Assembly: GCA_902475285.1 (NCBI GenBank)
Contig: CABRZA010000061.1
Location: 1 to 13,729 of the forward strand
Direction of reading: 5' to 3'
Source: an uncultured Porphyromonadaceae bacterium
GTDB taxonomy: Bacteria; Bacteroidota; Bacteroidia; Bacteroidales; Muribaculaceae
DNA length: 13,729 nucleotides
Shown one piece after another: positions 6,977-13,729 of this stretch. A program made the position numbers and the translations under genes. Under the pieces are notes generated by a model. The model was not told where the DNA came from, did no database searches, and saw only the letters and a program-made list of their open reading frames with translations. The number at the start of each line of letters is the position of its first letter. Positions within the stretch are counted from its first letter, which is position 1.

Positions 6977-6998
6977 GCAGCCGACCCATTGAGGCTGC
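6977..6998 (-). other. Small hairpin in the serB-patatin gap
   Basis: GCAGCC (6977-6982) pairs with GGCTGC (6993-6998) over a 10-base loop, in the 88-base gap between serB and the patatin gene. There is no U-run after it on the - strand, so it is not a convincing terminator. It may be a 5' untranslated-region structure or chance. A GC palindrome (CCCGGCCGGG, 7013-7022) lies next to the serB stop. No consensus promoter is visible in this gap. Confidence 0.25.
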
Positions 6999-7030
6999 TT
7001 GATATTCTAACGCCCGGCCGGGGGAAAGGT

Positions 7031-8275
7031 TCACTTATCGTTTGTTTCGCGTGGGGCGTCGGTAATGAAGCTGTCCTTGAAGCCGAGGAAGTAGAGGACT
7101 CCGTCGAGGCCTATGGTGGATATTGACTGACGGGCAGTCTGCTTCACCTTGGGCTTTGCGTGGAAGGCAATGCCAAGGCCTGCAGTTGAGAGCATAGGGA
7201 GGTCGTTGGCTCCGTCGCCCACCGCAATTGTCTGGGCGATGTTGATGTTCTCGACCTGTGCAATTATTTTGAGGAGCTCGGCCTTTCGCTTGCCGTCGAC
7301 GATGTCGCCCACATATTGGCCGGTGAGCTTGCCGTCGACAATTTCGAGCTCGTTGGCGTATACATAGTCGAATCCGAAACGCTGGCGGAGGTAGTTGCCG
7401 AAGTAGGTGAAACCGCCAGAGAGGATGGCTGTCTTGTAGCCGGTGCGCTTGAGCACCTGCATCATGCGCTCTACGCCCTCGGTTATGGGGAGATGCTCGG
7501 CGATGTCGCGCATGACGCTTTCGTCGAGGCCTTCGAGGAGGGCCACGCGTCGGCGGAAGCTCTCGCAGAAGTCGATTTCGCCGCGCATGGCGCTCTCGGT
7601 GATGGCGCGCACCTGCGGCCCGACTCCGGCGCGGTCGGCAAGCTCGTCGATGACCTCGGTTTCGATAAGGGTGGAGTCCATATCGAAGCATATAAGTCGG
7701 CGGCAGCGGCGGAAGACGTTGTCTTCTTGAAGGGATATGTCGAACTCTTCGGTCTGCGACACTTCCATGAAGCGGCTTCGCATGCCGGCGATGTCGATGG
7801 GGTTGCCGCGGACGGAGAACTCTATGCATGCCTTTGCGCGGGGTTCTTCGTTTTCGCGCAGCGGCGCACGGCCGGTGAGGCGCTGTATGCCGTCGATGTT
7901 TAGCTCCTGACGGGCTATCTCGTCGGTGACGAGGGCTATGTGGCGTGCGGTGAGGCGTCGTCCGAGTATGGTGATTATCCAGCGGTTCTTGCCCTGGCGC
8001 TGCACCCAATTCTCGTAGTCGCCGGTTGAGATGGGCGAGAAGCGGATCTGCACACTGAGCTCATAGCACTTGAAAAGGAGGTCTTTGAGGATGTCGCCGG
8101 AGCGTTCCGAGTCGGTTCGGAAGAGAATGCCGAGCGAGAGGGAGTGGTGGATGTCGGCCTGGCCGATGTCGAGAATCTGGGCGTCGTAGCGCGCGAGGAT
8201 ATCTGTTAGTGCCGAAGTGACGCCGGGACGGTCGTTGCCGGTGATATTGATAAGGATGAGTTCTATGTTGTTCAT
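7031..8275 (-). CDS. serB: Phosphoserine phosphatase SerB with N-terminal ACT region
   Basis: Hydrolyses O-phosphoserine to serine, the last step of the phosphorylated serine pathway, in the cytoplasm. The HAD-type catalytic domain spans about 192-400. Motif I is FDMDSTLIETEVIDELA, with the nucleophile D198 and acid/base D200. Motif II is the serine in SGGFT (S286). Motif III is a lysine in DGKRKAELL, and motif IV is GDGANDLPM (D354, D358). Before it lies an extension of about 190 residues that begins with ELILINITGNDRPGVTSALTDIL, an ACT domain, and probably contains a second ACT-like half (about 98-180). This implies allosteric feedback, probably by an amino acid. The total of 414 residues is about 90 longer than E. 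coli SerB (322). It starts 4 bases after the glycosyltransferase stop, so it is likely co-transcribed with the upstream genes. Confidence 0.96.
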   Translation of the reverse strand: MNNIELILINITGNDRPGVTSALTDILARYDAQILDIGQADIHHSLSLGILFRTDSERSGDILKDLLFKCYELSVQIRFSPISTGDYENWVQRQGKNRWIITILGRRLTARHIALVTDEIARQELNIDGIQRLTGRAPLRENEEPRAKACIEFSVRGNPIDIAGMRSRFMEVSQTEEFDISLQEDNVFRRCRRLICFDMDSTLIETEVIDELADRAGVGPQVRAITESAMRGEIDFCESFRRRVALLEGLDESVMRDIAEHLPITEGVERMMQVLKRTGYKTAILSGGFTYFGNYLRQRFGFDYVYANELEIVDGKLTGQYVGDIVDGKRKAELLKIIAQVENINIAQTIAVGDGANDLPMLSTAGLGIAFHAKPKVKQTARQSISTIGLDGVLYFLGFKDSFITDAPRETNDK

Positions 8276-8279
8276 AGCC

Positions 8280-9350
8280 TTAGGGTTGGAGGGTATGCTG
8301 GTCGGTTGCGCCTGTCAGGCGGGAGTACAGTTCGCGATATCGTGCGACAGTGCCGGCGATGTCGAAGCGTCGACGGACGGAGGTCGCGGCGTCGACGGCG
8401 AGGGCAAGGGCTTCGGTGAAGGCGTCGAGGATGCCGTCGATGGCGTCGGCAAGGGCCTGCGGGTTGCCTGCGGGCACGGTGGTGCCGAGGATGCTGTCGG
8501 CGTCACGGAGTACTTCGGAGGGGCCGGGGAGGTTGCTGGCCACCACAGGTACGCCGGCGGCCATGGGTTCGGCCAGGGCGAGGCCGAAGCCTTCGTTGAG
8601 CGAGGGCAGCAGGGCCACGTCGTAGCCGGGCAGGGCATCGTAGAGCTCACGGCGGCTGCGTGTGCCCATGAAGCGCACGCGCTTGTCGAGGCCCAGCTCA
8701 TGGGTTAGCGCCTCGAGGTCGGCCCGGGAGTGGCCGTCGCCGTAGAAGTCGACGGTGGCGTCGGCATGGCGCATGGCGGCAAGCGCACGGAGTGTGATGT
8801 GCTGCCCCTTGATGTCGGCATATAGCGAGCCTATCTGCACCAGTCGCGGGGGCGTCTGGGGTGAGGCCGGGCGGCGCATGGCTATGGCAGAGGTGTCGAT
8901 GCCGTTGTACACTATCTCGCAGCTTCCTTCGCCGCGAGCGGCCACATCGGCGCTGACGGCCTGGCTGATGGCGCAGAGCATGTCGGGGCGGCGGCTGTAA
9001 GGGTTTACGTCGCCGCAGCAGTGGTAGGTGAAGACCACGGCATAGCGCCTGGGGCCGTAGAGCATGCCGAGGGCCATCTTGTTGTGCACATGCACCACGT
9101 CGGGATGCAACCGGTGCAGGGCGAGGTTGACGCGGAGGAGCCACAGGGGATTCTTGGCGCCTATCTTTCGGCCCAGCTCCACCACCTTGACGCGCGGGTC
9201 GATGGCGTCGCGGAGGTGCTGCTGGTGGCCTCGGTTGATGAGGAGGAGGGTGACGTCGTCGCCGTCGGCAACCTGGCGGTTCATTATGTCGACGAGCATT
9301 GTTTCGGCTCCGCCGGTGCGGAGATTGAAGAGGACGTGTGTGATTCTCAT
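8280..9350 (-). CDS. Glycosyltransferase family 4 (GT-B)
   Basis: Retaining GT-B transferase, probably for surface polysaccharide or glycolipid synthesis at the cytoplasmic side of the inner membrane. The N-terminal acceptor domain begins ITHVLFNLRTGGAETMLVDI, the usual glycine-rich GT4 opening, and includes HPDVVHVHN (82-90). The C-terminal domain carries VYNGID (147-152), LVQIGSL (170-176), VDFYGDG (200-206) and the EX7E donor-binding motif EGFGLALAE (E253 to E261), followed by GVPVVASN. The length, 356 residues, is normal. Its ATG overlaps the kinase stop as ATGA, so the two are probably translationally coupled. serB follows after 4 bases. Unlike the two + strand transferases it sits among housekeeping genes, with no polysaccharide cluster around it. 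The sugar is not predictable. Confidence 0.93.
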   Translation of the reverse strand: MRITHVLFNLRTGGAETMLVDIMNRQVADGDDVTLLLINRGHQQHLRDAIDPRVKVVELGRKIGAKNPLWLLRVNLALHRLHPDVVHVHNKMALGMLYGPRRYAVVFTYHCCGDVNPYSRRPDMLCAISQAVSADVAARGEGSCEIVYNGIDTSAIAMRRPASPQTPPRLVQIGSLYADIKGQHITLRALAAMRHADATVDFYGDGHSRADLEALTHELGLDKRVRFMGTRSRRELYDALPGYDVALLPSLNEGFGLALAEPMAAGVPVVASNLPGPSEVLRDADSILGTTVPAGNPQALADAIDGILDAFTEALALAVDAATSVRRRFDIAGTVARYRELYSRLTGATDQHTLQP

Positions 9351-10585
9351 GACGTCGGGTTGTCGGTGTTGAAAACGGCGGCTCCCCGTGCGGGCAGCTC
9401 AATGCGGAATGTAGAGCCGGCGCCGGGAGTGGACTGTTTCACGAAGATGCGTCCGCCGTGGTATTGCTCCACAATGCGTTTGGCCAGGGTGAGTCCGAGG
9501 CCCCATCCGCGCCGCTTGGTGGTGTAGCCGGGGTTGAAGACGTTCTTGAAGTTCTTGCGGCTTATGCCCTTGCCGGTGTCGGCCACTTCGATGAATGCGT
9601 GTAGGGGGGTGCCCCCGGTGCTGACGTCGATCTGTCCGGAACCTTCCATGGCGTCGACGGCATTCTTTATGAGGTTCTCTATCACCCATGCGAGCAGTGG
9701 CGTGCAGGCTTCTATGCCGAGCGGCATGCCGGCGGGATGCCATACGAGCTTGATTTTTGGTGATATACGCGTCGACATATACTCCACGGCCTCGCCCACG
9801 CAGCGGTTGAGCTCGGTGGGCTCCATTCGCGGGTCGGAACCAATCTTTGAGAAGCGCGAGGCGATGGTGCTGAGGCGGTTGACGTCCTTGTTCATCTCGG
9901 CGAGGGTGTCGCGGTCGACGCCCATATCGGGTAGGAGTTCCATCCACGCCATGAGCGACGATATGGGAGTGCCGAGCTGATGCGCCGTTTCCTTAGAGAG
10001 TCCCACCCACACTTTGTTCTGCTCGGCTTTCTTGGTGCTGAGCACGGCGAAGTAGACCACGGTGATGAAAGCAAGCATCACAAGTGTTTGTATATAAGGG
10101 AATATGCTCATGCGTTTGAGCAGGGTGGAGTCTTCGTAGTAGAGTCGTTGCACCTCGTCGGGCGAGATGTCGATTTCTATTATGTTTCGGCTCTCGCGCA
10201 GGTCGGCGAGCTTTGCGGTGAGATACTCGATGTTGCGCGGGTCGGTGGGTGCGCCTATGGTGTCGACTGGTTCGGGGAGGTTGAAATTGCGGTGCTGGAG
10301 TATGTTTCCATCGCCGTCGGTTAGGAGGACCGGTATTGTGGTGTTGCTGCGTATGATGCCCAGCAGGAAGTCGATGTCGGTGGCGGGAAGAGCGTCGTCG
10401 GCGCTGATGGTGGTGGATACGATTTCCTTTGTGGCGTCGGCCCACAGCTGCATTCGCTCGCGCTCTACGGCCGAGAGGTCGCGTATGAGGCCGTCGGAGA
10501 AATATAGGAACAAAGCCACGACGGCCGCCGAGCATATGAGGAATGCCCAACGGCCATAGCGTCGTAGTTCGTAGATATTTGCCAC
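9347..10585 (-). CDS. Membrane sensor histidine kinase, GTG start, no adjacent response regulator
   Basis: Two-component sensor kinase of 412 residues. A short cytoplasmic N-terminus is followed by a membrane helix (about 13-29), a periplasmic sensor region (about 30-160) and a second helix (about 161-182). Then comes a phosphoacceptor helix whose H-box is ETAHQLGTPISSL with H202, and a HATPase domain with N-box ENLIKNAVDAM (303-313), G1 box DTGKG (336-340) and G2 box GWGLGL (360-365). No HAMP domain is evident and no receiver or output domain is attached. The start is GTG: no in-frame ATG lies between the folE stop, which is in the same frame, and this codon, and the first internal Met (45) would delete helix 1. 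The stop overlaps the downstream GT4 ATG. The signal and partner regulator are unknown. Confidence 0.92.
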   Translation of the reverse strand: MANIYELRRYGRWAFLICSAAVVALFLYFSDGLIRDLSAVERERMQLWADATKEIVSTTISADDALPATDIDFLLGIIRSNTTIPVLLTDGDGNILQHRNFNLPEPVDTIGAPTDPRNIEYLTAKLADLRESRNIIEIDISPDEVQRLYYEDSTLLKRMSIFPYIQTLVMLAFITVVYFAVLSTKKAEQNKVWVGLSKETAHQLGTPISSLMAWMELLPDMGVDRDTLAEMNKDVNRLSTIASRFSKIGSDPRMEPTELNRCVGEAVEYMSTRISPKIKLVWHPAGMPLGIEACTPLLAWVIENLIKNAVDAMEGSGQIDVSTGGTPLHAFIEVADTGKGISRKNFKNVFNPGYTTKRRGWGLGLTLAKRIVEQYHGGRIFVKQSTPGAGSTFRIELPARGAAVFNTDNPTS

Positions 10586-10606
10586 CGTATCAGAGTGTTG
10601 TGCCGC

Positions 10607-11185
10607 TCAGCGGAGAGCGGCGGTAAATTCGGCTCGTAGAGCGGCATCGTCGGAGAATACGCCGTTGTAGTGCATGGTGGTTGTTGCGGCATGCTGTTTC
10701 TGCACACCGCGCATTTTCATGCAAAGGTGTTCGGCGGTGCAGAGCACAATGACTCCTTTTGCCCCGACGAGGCGCTTTACGGTGTCGGCAATCTGCGCCG
10801 TCATGCGTTCCTGTACCTGCAGACGACGTGCGTAGGCGTTGACCAGGCGCGCCAGTTTGCTCAGCCCCACGATTTTGCCGTCGGGGATGTAGCCTATCGA
10901 CACGGTTCCGAAGAACGGCAGGATGTGGTGCTCGCACAGGGAGTAGAACTCGATGTCCTTCACCACCACCATCTGCGAGCCTTCGTGCTCGAAGAGGGCG
11001 CGGCCAATGACGGCCTCGGGCAGGGCCTTGTAGCCCGAGGTAAGCATCCATAGCGCCTTGGCGTAGCGCTGGGGGGTATCGACCAGACCTTCCCGCGAGG
11101 GATTTTCGCCTTCGATGAGTTCGAGGATGCCCCGGACGTGTTCGGCTATTCGGTCGATACGTTGTTGATCGGTCATTATATCCAT
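10607..11185 (-). CDS. folE: GTP cyclohydrolase I
   Basis: Converts GTP to 7,8-dihydroneopterin triphosphate, the entry to tetrahydrofolate and, through QueD, to queuosine-type compounds. This cytoplasmic enzyme is a homodecamer in the family. Its 192 residues carry the zinc site: C84 and H87 in YSLCEHHILPF, and C155 in AEHLCMKMRG. H86 and H153 match the catalytic histidines of E. coli FolE (H112, H179). DTPQRYAKALW (36-46), SKLARLVNAYARRLQVQERMT (signature 2) and the C-terminal FSDDAALRAEF are also typical. The start ATG is 15 bases after the SPOR-gene stop, so the two are likely co-transcribed; an ATG three codons in is an alternative. From memory a tpiA, SPOR, folE order recurs in Bacteroidales, which was not checked here. 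Confidence 0.97.
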   Translation of the reverse strand: MDIMTDQQRIDRIAEHVRGILELIEGENPSREGLVDTPQRYAKALWMLTSGYKALPEAVIGRALFEHEGSQMVVVKDIEFYSLCEHHILPFFGTVSIGYIPDGKIVGLSKLARLVNAYARRLQVQERMTAQIADTVKRLVGAKGVIVLCTAEHLCMKMRGVQKQHAATTTMHYNGVFSDDAALRAEFTAALR

Positions 11186-11200
11186 ATCATGTGCCGGCTG

Positions 11201-11677
11201 TCAGTGGCCGGTGTTTATCTTGTCGCGCACGATGCGCATGTAAGCCGCCATAGCGGGGAAGGCATGGCGCAGCTCGGCGAGGGCGGCCTCTGCCTGTGCG
11301 CGCGTATGGAAGTCGCCCACCTTCACGCGCCAGTATGGCGAGTTGAAGGTAACGTAGACTCCCATGTCGGGAAACTCCGCCGCCACCTGTGCGTGACGTG
11401 CCTCGGCTTGTGCACGGGCCGTGCGGGGGTTGTTGTCGTCGAACACCTGTATGCGGTATCCGGTGCGCACGCGCGGTGCTTCGGGCTTTGCATCGGAGCT
11501 TTCGGTGTCGGAGGCGGCAGCATGGTGCGCCGGGTGGGCCAGCAGCTTGGCAAGCGCCGCGGGCTGCTCGACGGTTATATTGCCCGGAGCTTCGATATGT
11601 GCCTGTATGGCAGGCGTTTGAGCCGCTGCCGCACCGTAAGCTAGCAGGGCTGCGATGGTTGCGTGGAGTTTGGCCAT
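11201..11677 (-). CDS. Secreted SPOR-domain protein
   Basis: A 158-residue exported protein predicted to bind peptidoglycan, probably denuded glycan strands at division or remodelling sites, through a SPOR domain. The ATG at 11677 is chosen because it gives a signal peptide MAKLHATIAALLAYGAAAAQ, with cleavage near 20. The longer frame to 11767 adds 30 residues of non-signal-like sequence and would run through the tpiA terminator. After the signal comes a low-complexity Ala/His/Glu/Pro-rich linker (about 21-70), then the SPOR fold (about 72-151). Its hallmarks are GYRIQVFDDNNPRTA, DMGVYVTFNSPYWRVKVGDF and a final helix rich in Ala/Glu. folE starts 15 bases downstream. No consensus promoter is seen in the 103-base gap upstream, which instead holds two hairpins. 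The precise function is unknown. Confidence 0.85.
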   Translation of the reverse strand: MAKLHATIAALLAYGAAAAQTPAIQAHIEAPGNITVEQPAALAKLLAHPAHHAAASDTESSDAKPEAPRVRTGYRIQVFDDNNPRTARAQAEARHAQVAAEFPDMGVYVTFNSPYWRVKVGDFHTRAQAEAALAELRHAFPAMAAYMRIVRDKINTGH

Positions 11678-11690
11678 TGTCGTTGGGAAA

Positions 11691-11716
11691 TTAATGCAAA
11701 ATGCCCTTGACGGGCA
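11691..11716 (-). other. Second hairpin with U-rich tail ahead of the SPOR gene
   Basis: On the - strand TGCCC, a 5-base loop and GGGCA (11702-11716) are followed by TTTTGCATTAATTT, running to within about 13 bases of the SPOR start codon. It has the form of a short intrinsic terminator, or of a leader hairpin that could influence translation initiation. The stem is only 5 base pairs, so confidence is limited. Confidence 0.35.
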
Positions 11717-11717
11717 C

Positions 11718-11774
11718 GGAAAATGTAGAAACGGCCCGGTGCGGGGCGATTTGCGTCGCCCCGGCATCGGGCCG
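11718..11774 (-). terminator. Intrinsic terminator of tpiA
   Basis: A long hairpin begins 6 bases after the tpiA stop. On the - strand the inner stem is a perfect 7 base pairs (11756-11762 with 11743-11749, 6-base loop). An outer stem of 11 positions (11764-11774 with 11732-11742) has one mismatch, and a single bulged base separates the two. It is followed by the U-rich run TTTCTACATTTT. This should end most transcripts coming from the tpiA promoter and insulate the SPOR-folE genes. Confidence 0.7.
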
Positions 11775-11780
11775 GAATTA

Positions 11781-12539
11781 TCAGAATGCCTTGACGATGC
11801 CCATGAAGTCGGCGCATTTGAGGGCTGCGCCGCCGATGAGGCCGCCGTCGACGTCGGGTTTGGCGAAGAGTTCGGCTGCGTTGGAAGGCTTGCAGCTGCC
11901 GCCGTAGAGAATCGATGTGTTGTCGGCTACTTCCTTGCCGTACTTCTCGGCGATGACGCCGCGGATGAAGGCGTGGATTTCCTGAGCCTGGTCGGCAGTA
12001 GCGGTCTTGCCGGTACCGATGGCCCATACGGGTTCGTAGGCGAGGATGATTTTGCCGAAGTCGTCGGCGCTGAGGTTGAAGAGGCCTTCCTCTACCTGAC
12101 GGCGAACGACGTCGAAGTATGTGCCGTTCTCGCGCTCGTCGAGTACTTCGCCGATGCAGAAGATGGGCTTGAGGTTGTTAGCGAGGGCAAGAGCGACTTT
12201 CTCGCGGAGGGTTTCGGAGGTTTCGCCGTAGTACTGGCGGCGCTCCGAGTGGCCGAGGATAACGTAGTTGGCGCCGGTGGAGGCTACCATTGCAGCGGAA
12301 ACTTCGCCGGTGTAGGCGCCTTTTTCGTGGTTGGCGCAGTTTTCGGCACCGAGGCCGAGGACTGTGGCGTCGATGGTCTGTGCCACGGGCACCAGGTGAG
12401 TGAAAGGTACGCAGATTACAACGTCGCACTTGAGGTCGGCGGTTGCCTTTACGGCGTCGCTCACTTCTTTTGCCAGCTGAACACCTTCGGGAACGGTGGT
12501 GTTCATTTTCCAGTTGCCGGCAACGATATTCTTTCTCAT
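11781..12539 (-). CDS. tpiA: Triosephosphate isomerase
   Basis: Interconverts dihydroxyacetone phosphate and glyceraldehyde 3-phosphate in glycolysis and gluconeogenesis; a cytoplasmic TIM-barrel, usually a dimer. With the ATG at 12539 the protein is 252 residues, the normal family size, and opens with MRKNIVAGNWKMN, where N9 and K11 are active-site residues. The electrophile is H97 in ILGHSERR, the catalytic base is E169 in AYEPVWAIGTGK (flexible loop 6, about 170-180), and the phosphate-binding segments are LYGGS (211-215) and GLIGGAAL (233-240). The frame extends upstream to a TTG at 12584, but that would start within the -7 promoter box, so the inner ATG is correct. It has its own promoter (12582-12613) and terminator, suggesting independent high expression. 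Confidence 0.98.
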   Translation of the reverse strand: MRKNIVAGNWKMNTTVPEGVQLAKEVSDAVKATADLKCDVVICVPFTHLVPVAQTIDATVLGLGAENCANHEKGAYTGEVSAAMVASTGANYVILGHSERRQYYGETSETLREKVALALANNLKPIFCIGEVLDERENGTYFDVVRRQVEEGLFNLSADDFGKIILAYEPVWAIGTGKTATADQAQEIHAFIRGVIAEKYGKEVADNTSILYGGSCKPSNAAELFAKPDVDGGLIGGAALKCADFMGIVKAF

Positions 12540-12581
12540 TGTTGCTTGTATTTTATATTGGATGTTAGTTTTTCGAGTATG

Positions 12582-12613
12582 CAAAGTTAGCGTTTTTCGC
12601 GCGAGATTCCAAA
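12582..12613 (-). promoter_or_regulatory. Sigma-ABfr-type promoter of tpiA
   Basis: On the - strand TTTG (12610-12613) is separated by exactly 20 bases from TAACTTTG (12582-12589), a perfect match to the Bacteroidetes -33/-7 consensus. Transcription would start near 12574-12578, giving a leader of about 35-40 bases before the tpiA ATG. The -33 box begins one base after the ychF stop codon, in the only AT-rich gap of this part of the window. No terminator for ychF is visible between the genes, so read-through from ychF is also possible. Confidence 0.75.
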
Positions 12614-12614
12614 C

Positions 12615-13718
12615 TTATACGTTGAAACGGAAGTGCATGATGTCGCCGTCCTGCACTACATATTCCTTGCCTTCGACGGCCATCTTTCCGGCCTCGCGCA
12701 CGGCGGTTTCGCCGCCGAGGGTCACGTAGTCGTCGTATTTTATCACCTCGGCGCGGATGAAGCCTTTTTCGAAGTCGGTGTGGATTATGCCGGCGCAGCG
12801 GGGTGCCTTGGAGCCTCGGGCGAAGGTCCATGCGCGCACTTCGTCGGGGCCGGCGGTGAAATATGTCTGGAGGTCGAGCAGGGCGTAGGCCGCACGGATG
12901 AGGCGTGATACGCCCGATTCTTCGAGGCCTATCTCGGCGAGGAATTCCTTGCGCTCTTCCCAGGTGTCGAGCTCGGCAATCTCGCTTTCGGTGCGGGCGG
13001 CCACGACGAGGAGTCCGGCGCCCTCGTCCTTGATGGCCTCGCGGACGGCTTCAACGTAGGCGTTGCCCGATGCGGCGGCAGCGTCGTCGACGTTGCATAC
13101 ATAAAGCACGGGCTTGGAGGTGAGCAGGAAGAGGTCGTGGACGAAGCGCTGCTCGTCGGGGTTGTCGAATGTGACTGAGCGTGCCGGCAGCCCCTTTTCG
13201 AGGGCGGCCTTGATGCGCTGGAGCACCTCGACCTGCATCTTGGCCGACTTGTCGGCTCCGACCTGGGCGGCCTTGATTGTCTTGGCCAGACGGGTGTCGA
13301 CGGTTTCGAGGTCCTTGATCTGGAGCTCGAAGTCGATGATTTCCTTGTCGCGGACGGGGTCGACGCTGCCGTCGACATGGGTTATGTTGTCGTCGTCGAA
13401 GCAACGGAGCACATGGATTATGGCGTCGGTCTCGCGAATGTTGGCCAGGAATTTATTGCCCAGGCCTTCGCCTTTCGAAGCACCCTTTACGAGGCCTGCG
13501 ATGTCGACTATTTCAACTGTTGCAGGTACAACCGAACGTGGGTTGCACATCTCGACGAGCTTTGTGAGGCGGTCGTCGGGAACAGTGATAACACCCACAT
13601 TGGGCTCTATGGTGCAGAACGGGAAGTTGGCCGACTGCGCTTTGGCGTTCGACAAGCAATTGAACAATGTCGATTTACCCACGTTGGGAAGGCCGACTAT
13701 GCCGCATTGTAATGCCAT
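12615..13718 (-). CDS. ychF: Redox-regulated ATPase/GTPase YchF (Obg/OLA1 family)
   Basis: Universally conserved P-loop NTPase that associates with ribosomes; family members prefer ATP over GTP and lack the usual catalytic glutamine. The 367 residues are close to the family length of about 363. The P-loop is GLPNVGKST (9-17). Switch II is DIAGLVKGASKGEGLGNKF, with D72 and the hydrophobic substitution after DIAG that defines HAS-NTPases. The G4 region is CNVDD (208-212), where the usual NxxE has Asp instead of Glu. A coiled helical insert spans about 128-190. The C-terminal TGS domain (about 281-366) starts LDLQTYFTAGPDEVRAWT and ends YVVQDGDIMHFRFNV. The ATG at 13718 matches the canonical N-terminus; only 11 bases of upstream sequence are in the window, so its promoter is not visible. 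Confidence 0.97.
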   Translation of the reverse strand: MALQCGIVGLPNVGKSTLFNCLSNAKAQSANFPFCTIEPNVGVITVPDDRLTKLVEMCNPRSVVPATVEIVDIAGLVKGASKGEGLGNKFLANIRETDAIIHVLRCFDDDNITHVDGSVDPVRDKEIIDFELQIKDLETVDTRLAKTIKAAQVGADKSAKMQVEVLQRIKAALEKGLPARSVTFDNPDEQRFVHDLFLLTSKPVLYVCNVDDAAAASGNAYVEAVREAIKDEGAGLLVVAARTESEIAELDTWEERKEFLAEIGLEESGVSRLIRAAYALLDLQTYFTAGPDEVRAWTFARGSKAPRCAGIIHTDFEKGFIRAEVIKYDDYVTLGGETAVREAGKMAVEGKEYVVQDGDIMHFRFNV

Positions 13719-13729
13719 ATATCTTATTA

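Noticed and set aside
7316..7903. 195-codon + strand frame inside serB
   Set aside because: Complement-strand shadow of the SerB catalytic and ACT regions with no recognisable domain.
8380..8480. Repetitive GGCGTCG-like pattern in the GT4 gene
   Set aside because: It arises from Ala/Asp/Val-rich codons in a GC-rich genome; no regular period or conserved unit is present.
11655..12590. 311-codon open frame on the + strand opposite tpiA and the SPOR start
   Set aside because: It runs antisense to tpiA, whose catalytic motifs are intact, and crosses the terminator. Its composition is that of a complement-strand shadow in GC-rich DNA and no family motif is visible.
1..13729. Defence system, mobile element, CRISPR array, tRNA or rRNA
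   Set aside because: No transposase, integrase, direct-repeat/spacer array, toxin-antitoxin pair or structural RNA could be recognised; the genes are conserved housekeeping and envelope functions.

Overview
The window looks like chromosomal housekeeping DNA from a GC-rich member of the Bacteroidales, plausibly Muribaculaceae-like. Three things point there. Two promoters fit the Bacteroidetes sigma-ABfr pattern (TTTG, 20 bases, TAnnTTTG). Gene starts lack clear Shine-Dalgarno sequences. Several proteins have Bacteroidetes-style architectures: a patatin-POTRA-barrel protein, an ACT-fused SerB, a secreted SPOR protein and a sensor kinase with no regulator beside it. The family-level placement is inference; no rRNA or other taxonomic marker is present.

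The left part (80-2437) is on the + strand. A KtrA/TrkA-type potassium-channel regulator comes first, then a 216-base intergenic region, then two glycosyltransferases (a WaaE-like GT2 and a GT32-like DXD enzyme) that look co-transcribed. The intergenic region is the most structured non-coding stretch. It holds two 19-base direct repeats 33 bases apart, a consensus promoter just downstream of them, and a leader of about 110 bases containing a GC-rich double-hairpin element that resembles dispersed Bacteroidetes intergenic repeats.

The rest (2418-13718) is on the - strand, read from right to left: ychF, tpiA, a SPOR-domain secreted protein, folE, a sensor histidine kinase (GTG start), a GT4 glycosyltransferase, serB, a patatin-like outer-membrane protein, a tail-less single-stranded-DNA-binding protein, a YpfJ-type zinc metallopeptidase, and ribD. 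Many junctions are very tight: ATGA overlaps at kinase/GT4 and at peptidase/ribD, a TAATG overlap at patatin/ssb, and gaps of 3 to 21 bases elsewhere. This suggests long co-transcribed blocks. tpiA has its own promoter just after ychF and is followed by a long terminator hairpin, so it may be partly insulated from the SPOR-folE genes. ribD converges on the GT32 gene and the two coding regions overlap by 20 bases.

Functionally the genes cover potassium homeostasis, surface-glycan synthesis, cell-envelope functions, central metabolism (triosephosphate isomerase, serine synthesis), cofactor synthesis (the riboflavin and pterin routes both start from GTP) and a translation-associated ATPase/GTPase. 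I found no mobile element, CRISPR array, tRNA, rRNA or defence island, and nothing I would call a new biological system. The points most worth checking are the repeat-promoter-leader region before the glycosyltransferases, the tail-less SSB, and the tandem hairpins between tpiA and the SPOR gene.
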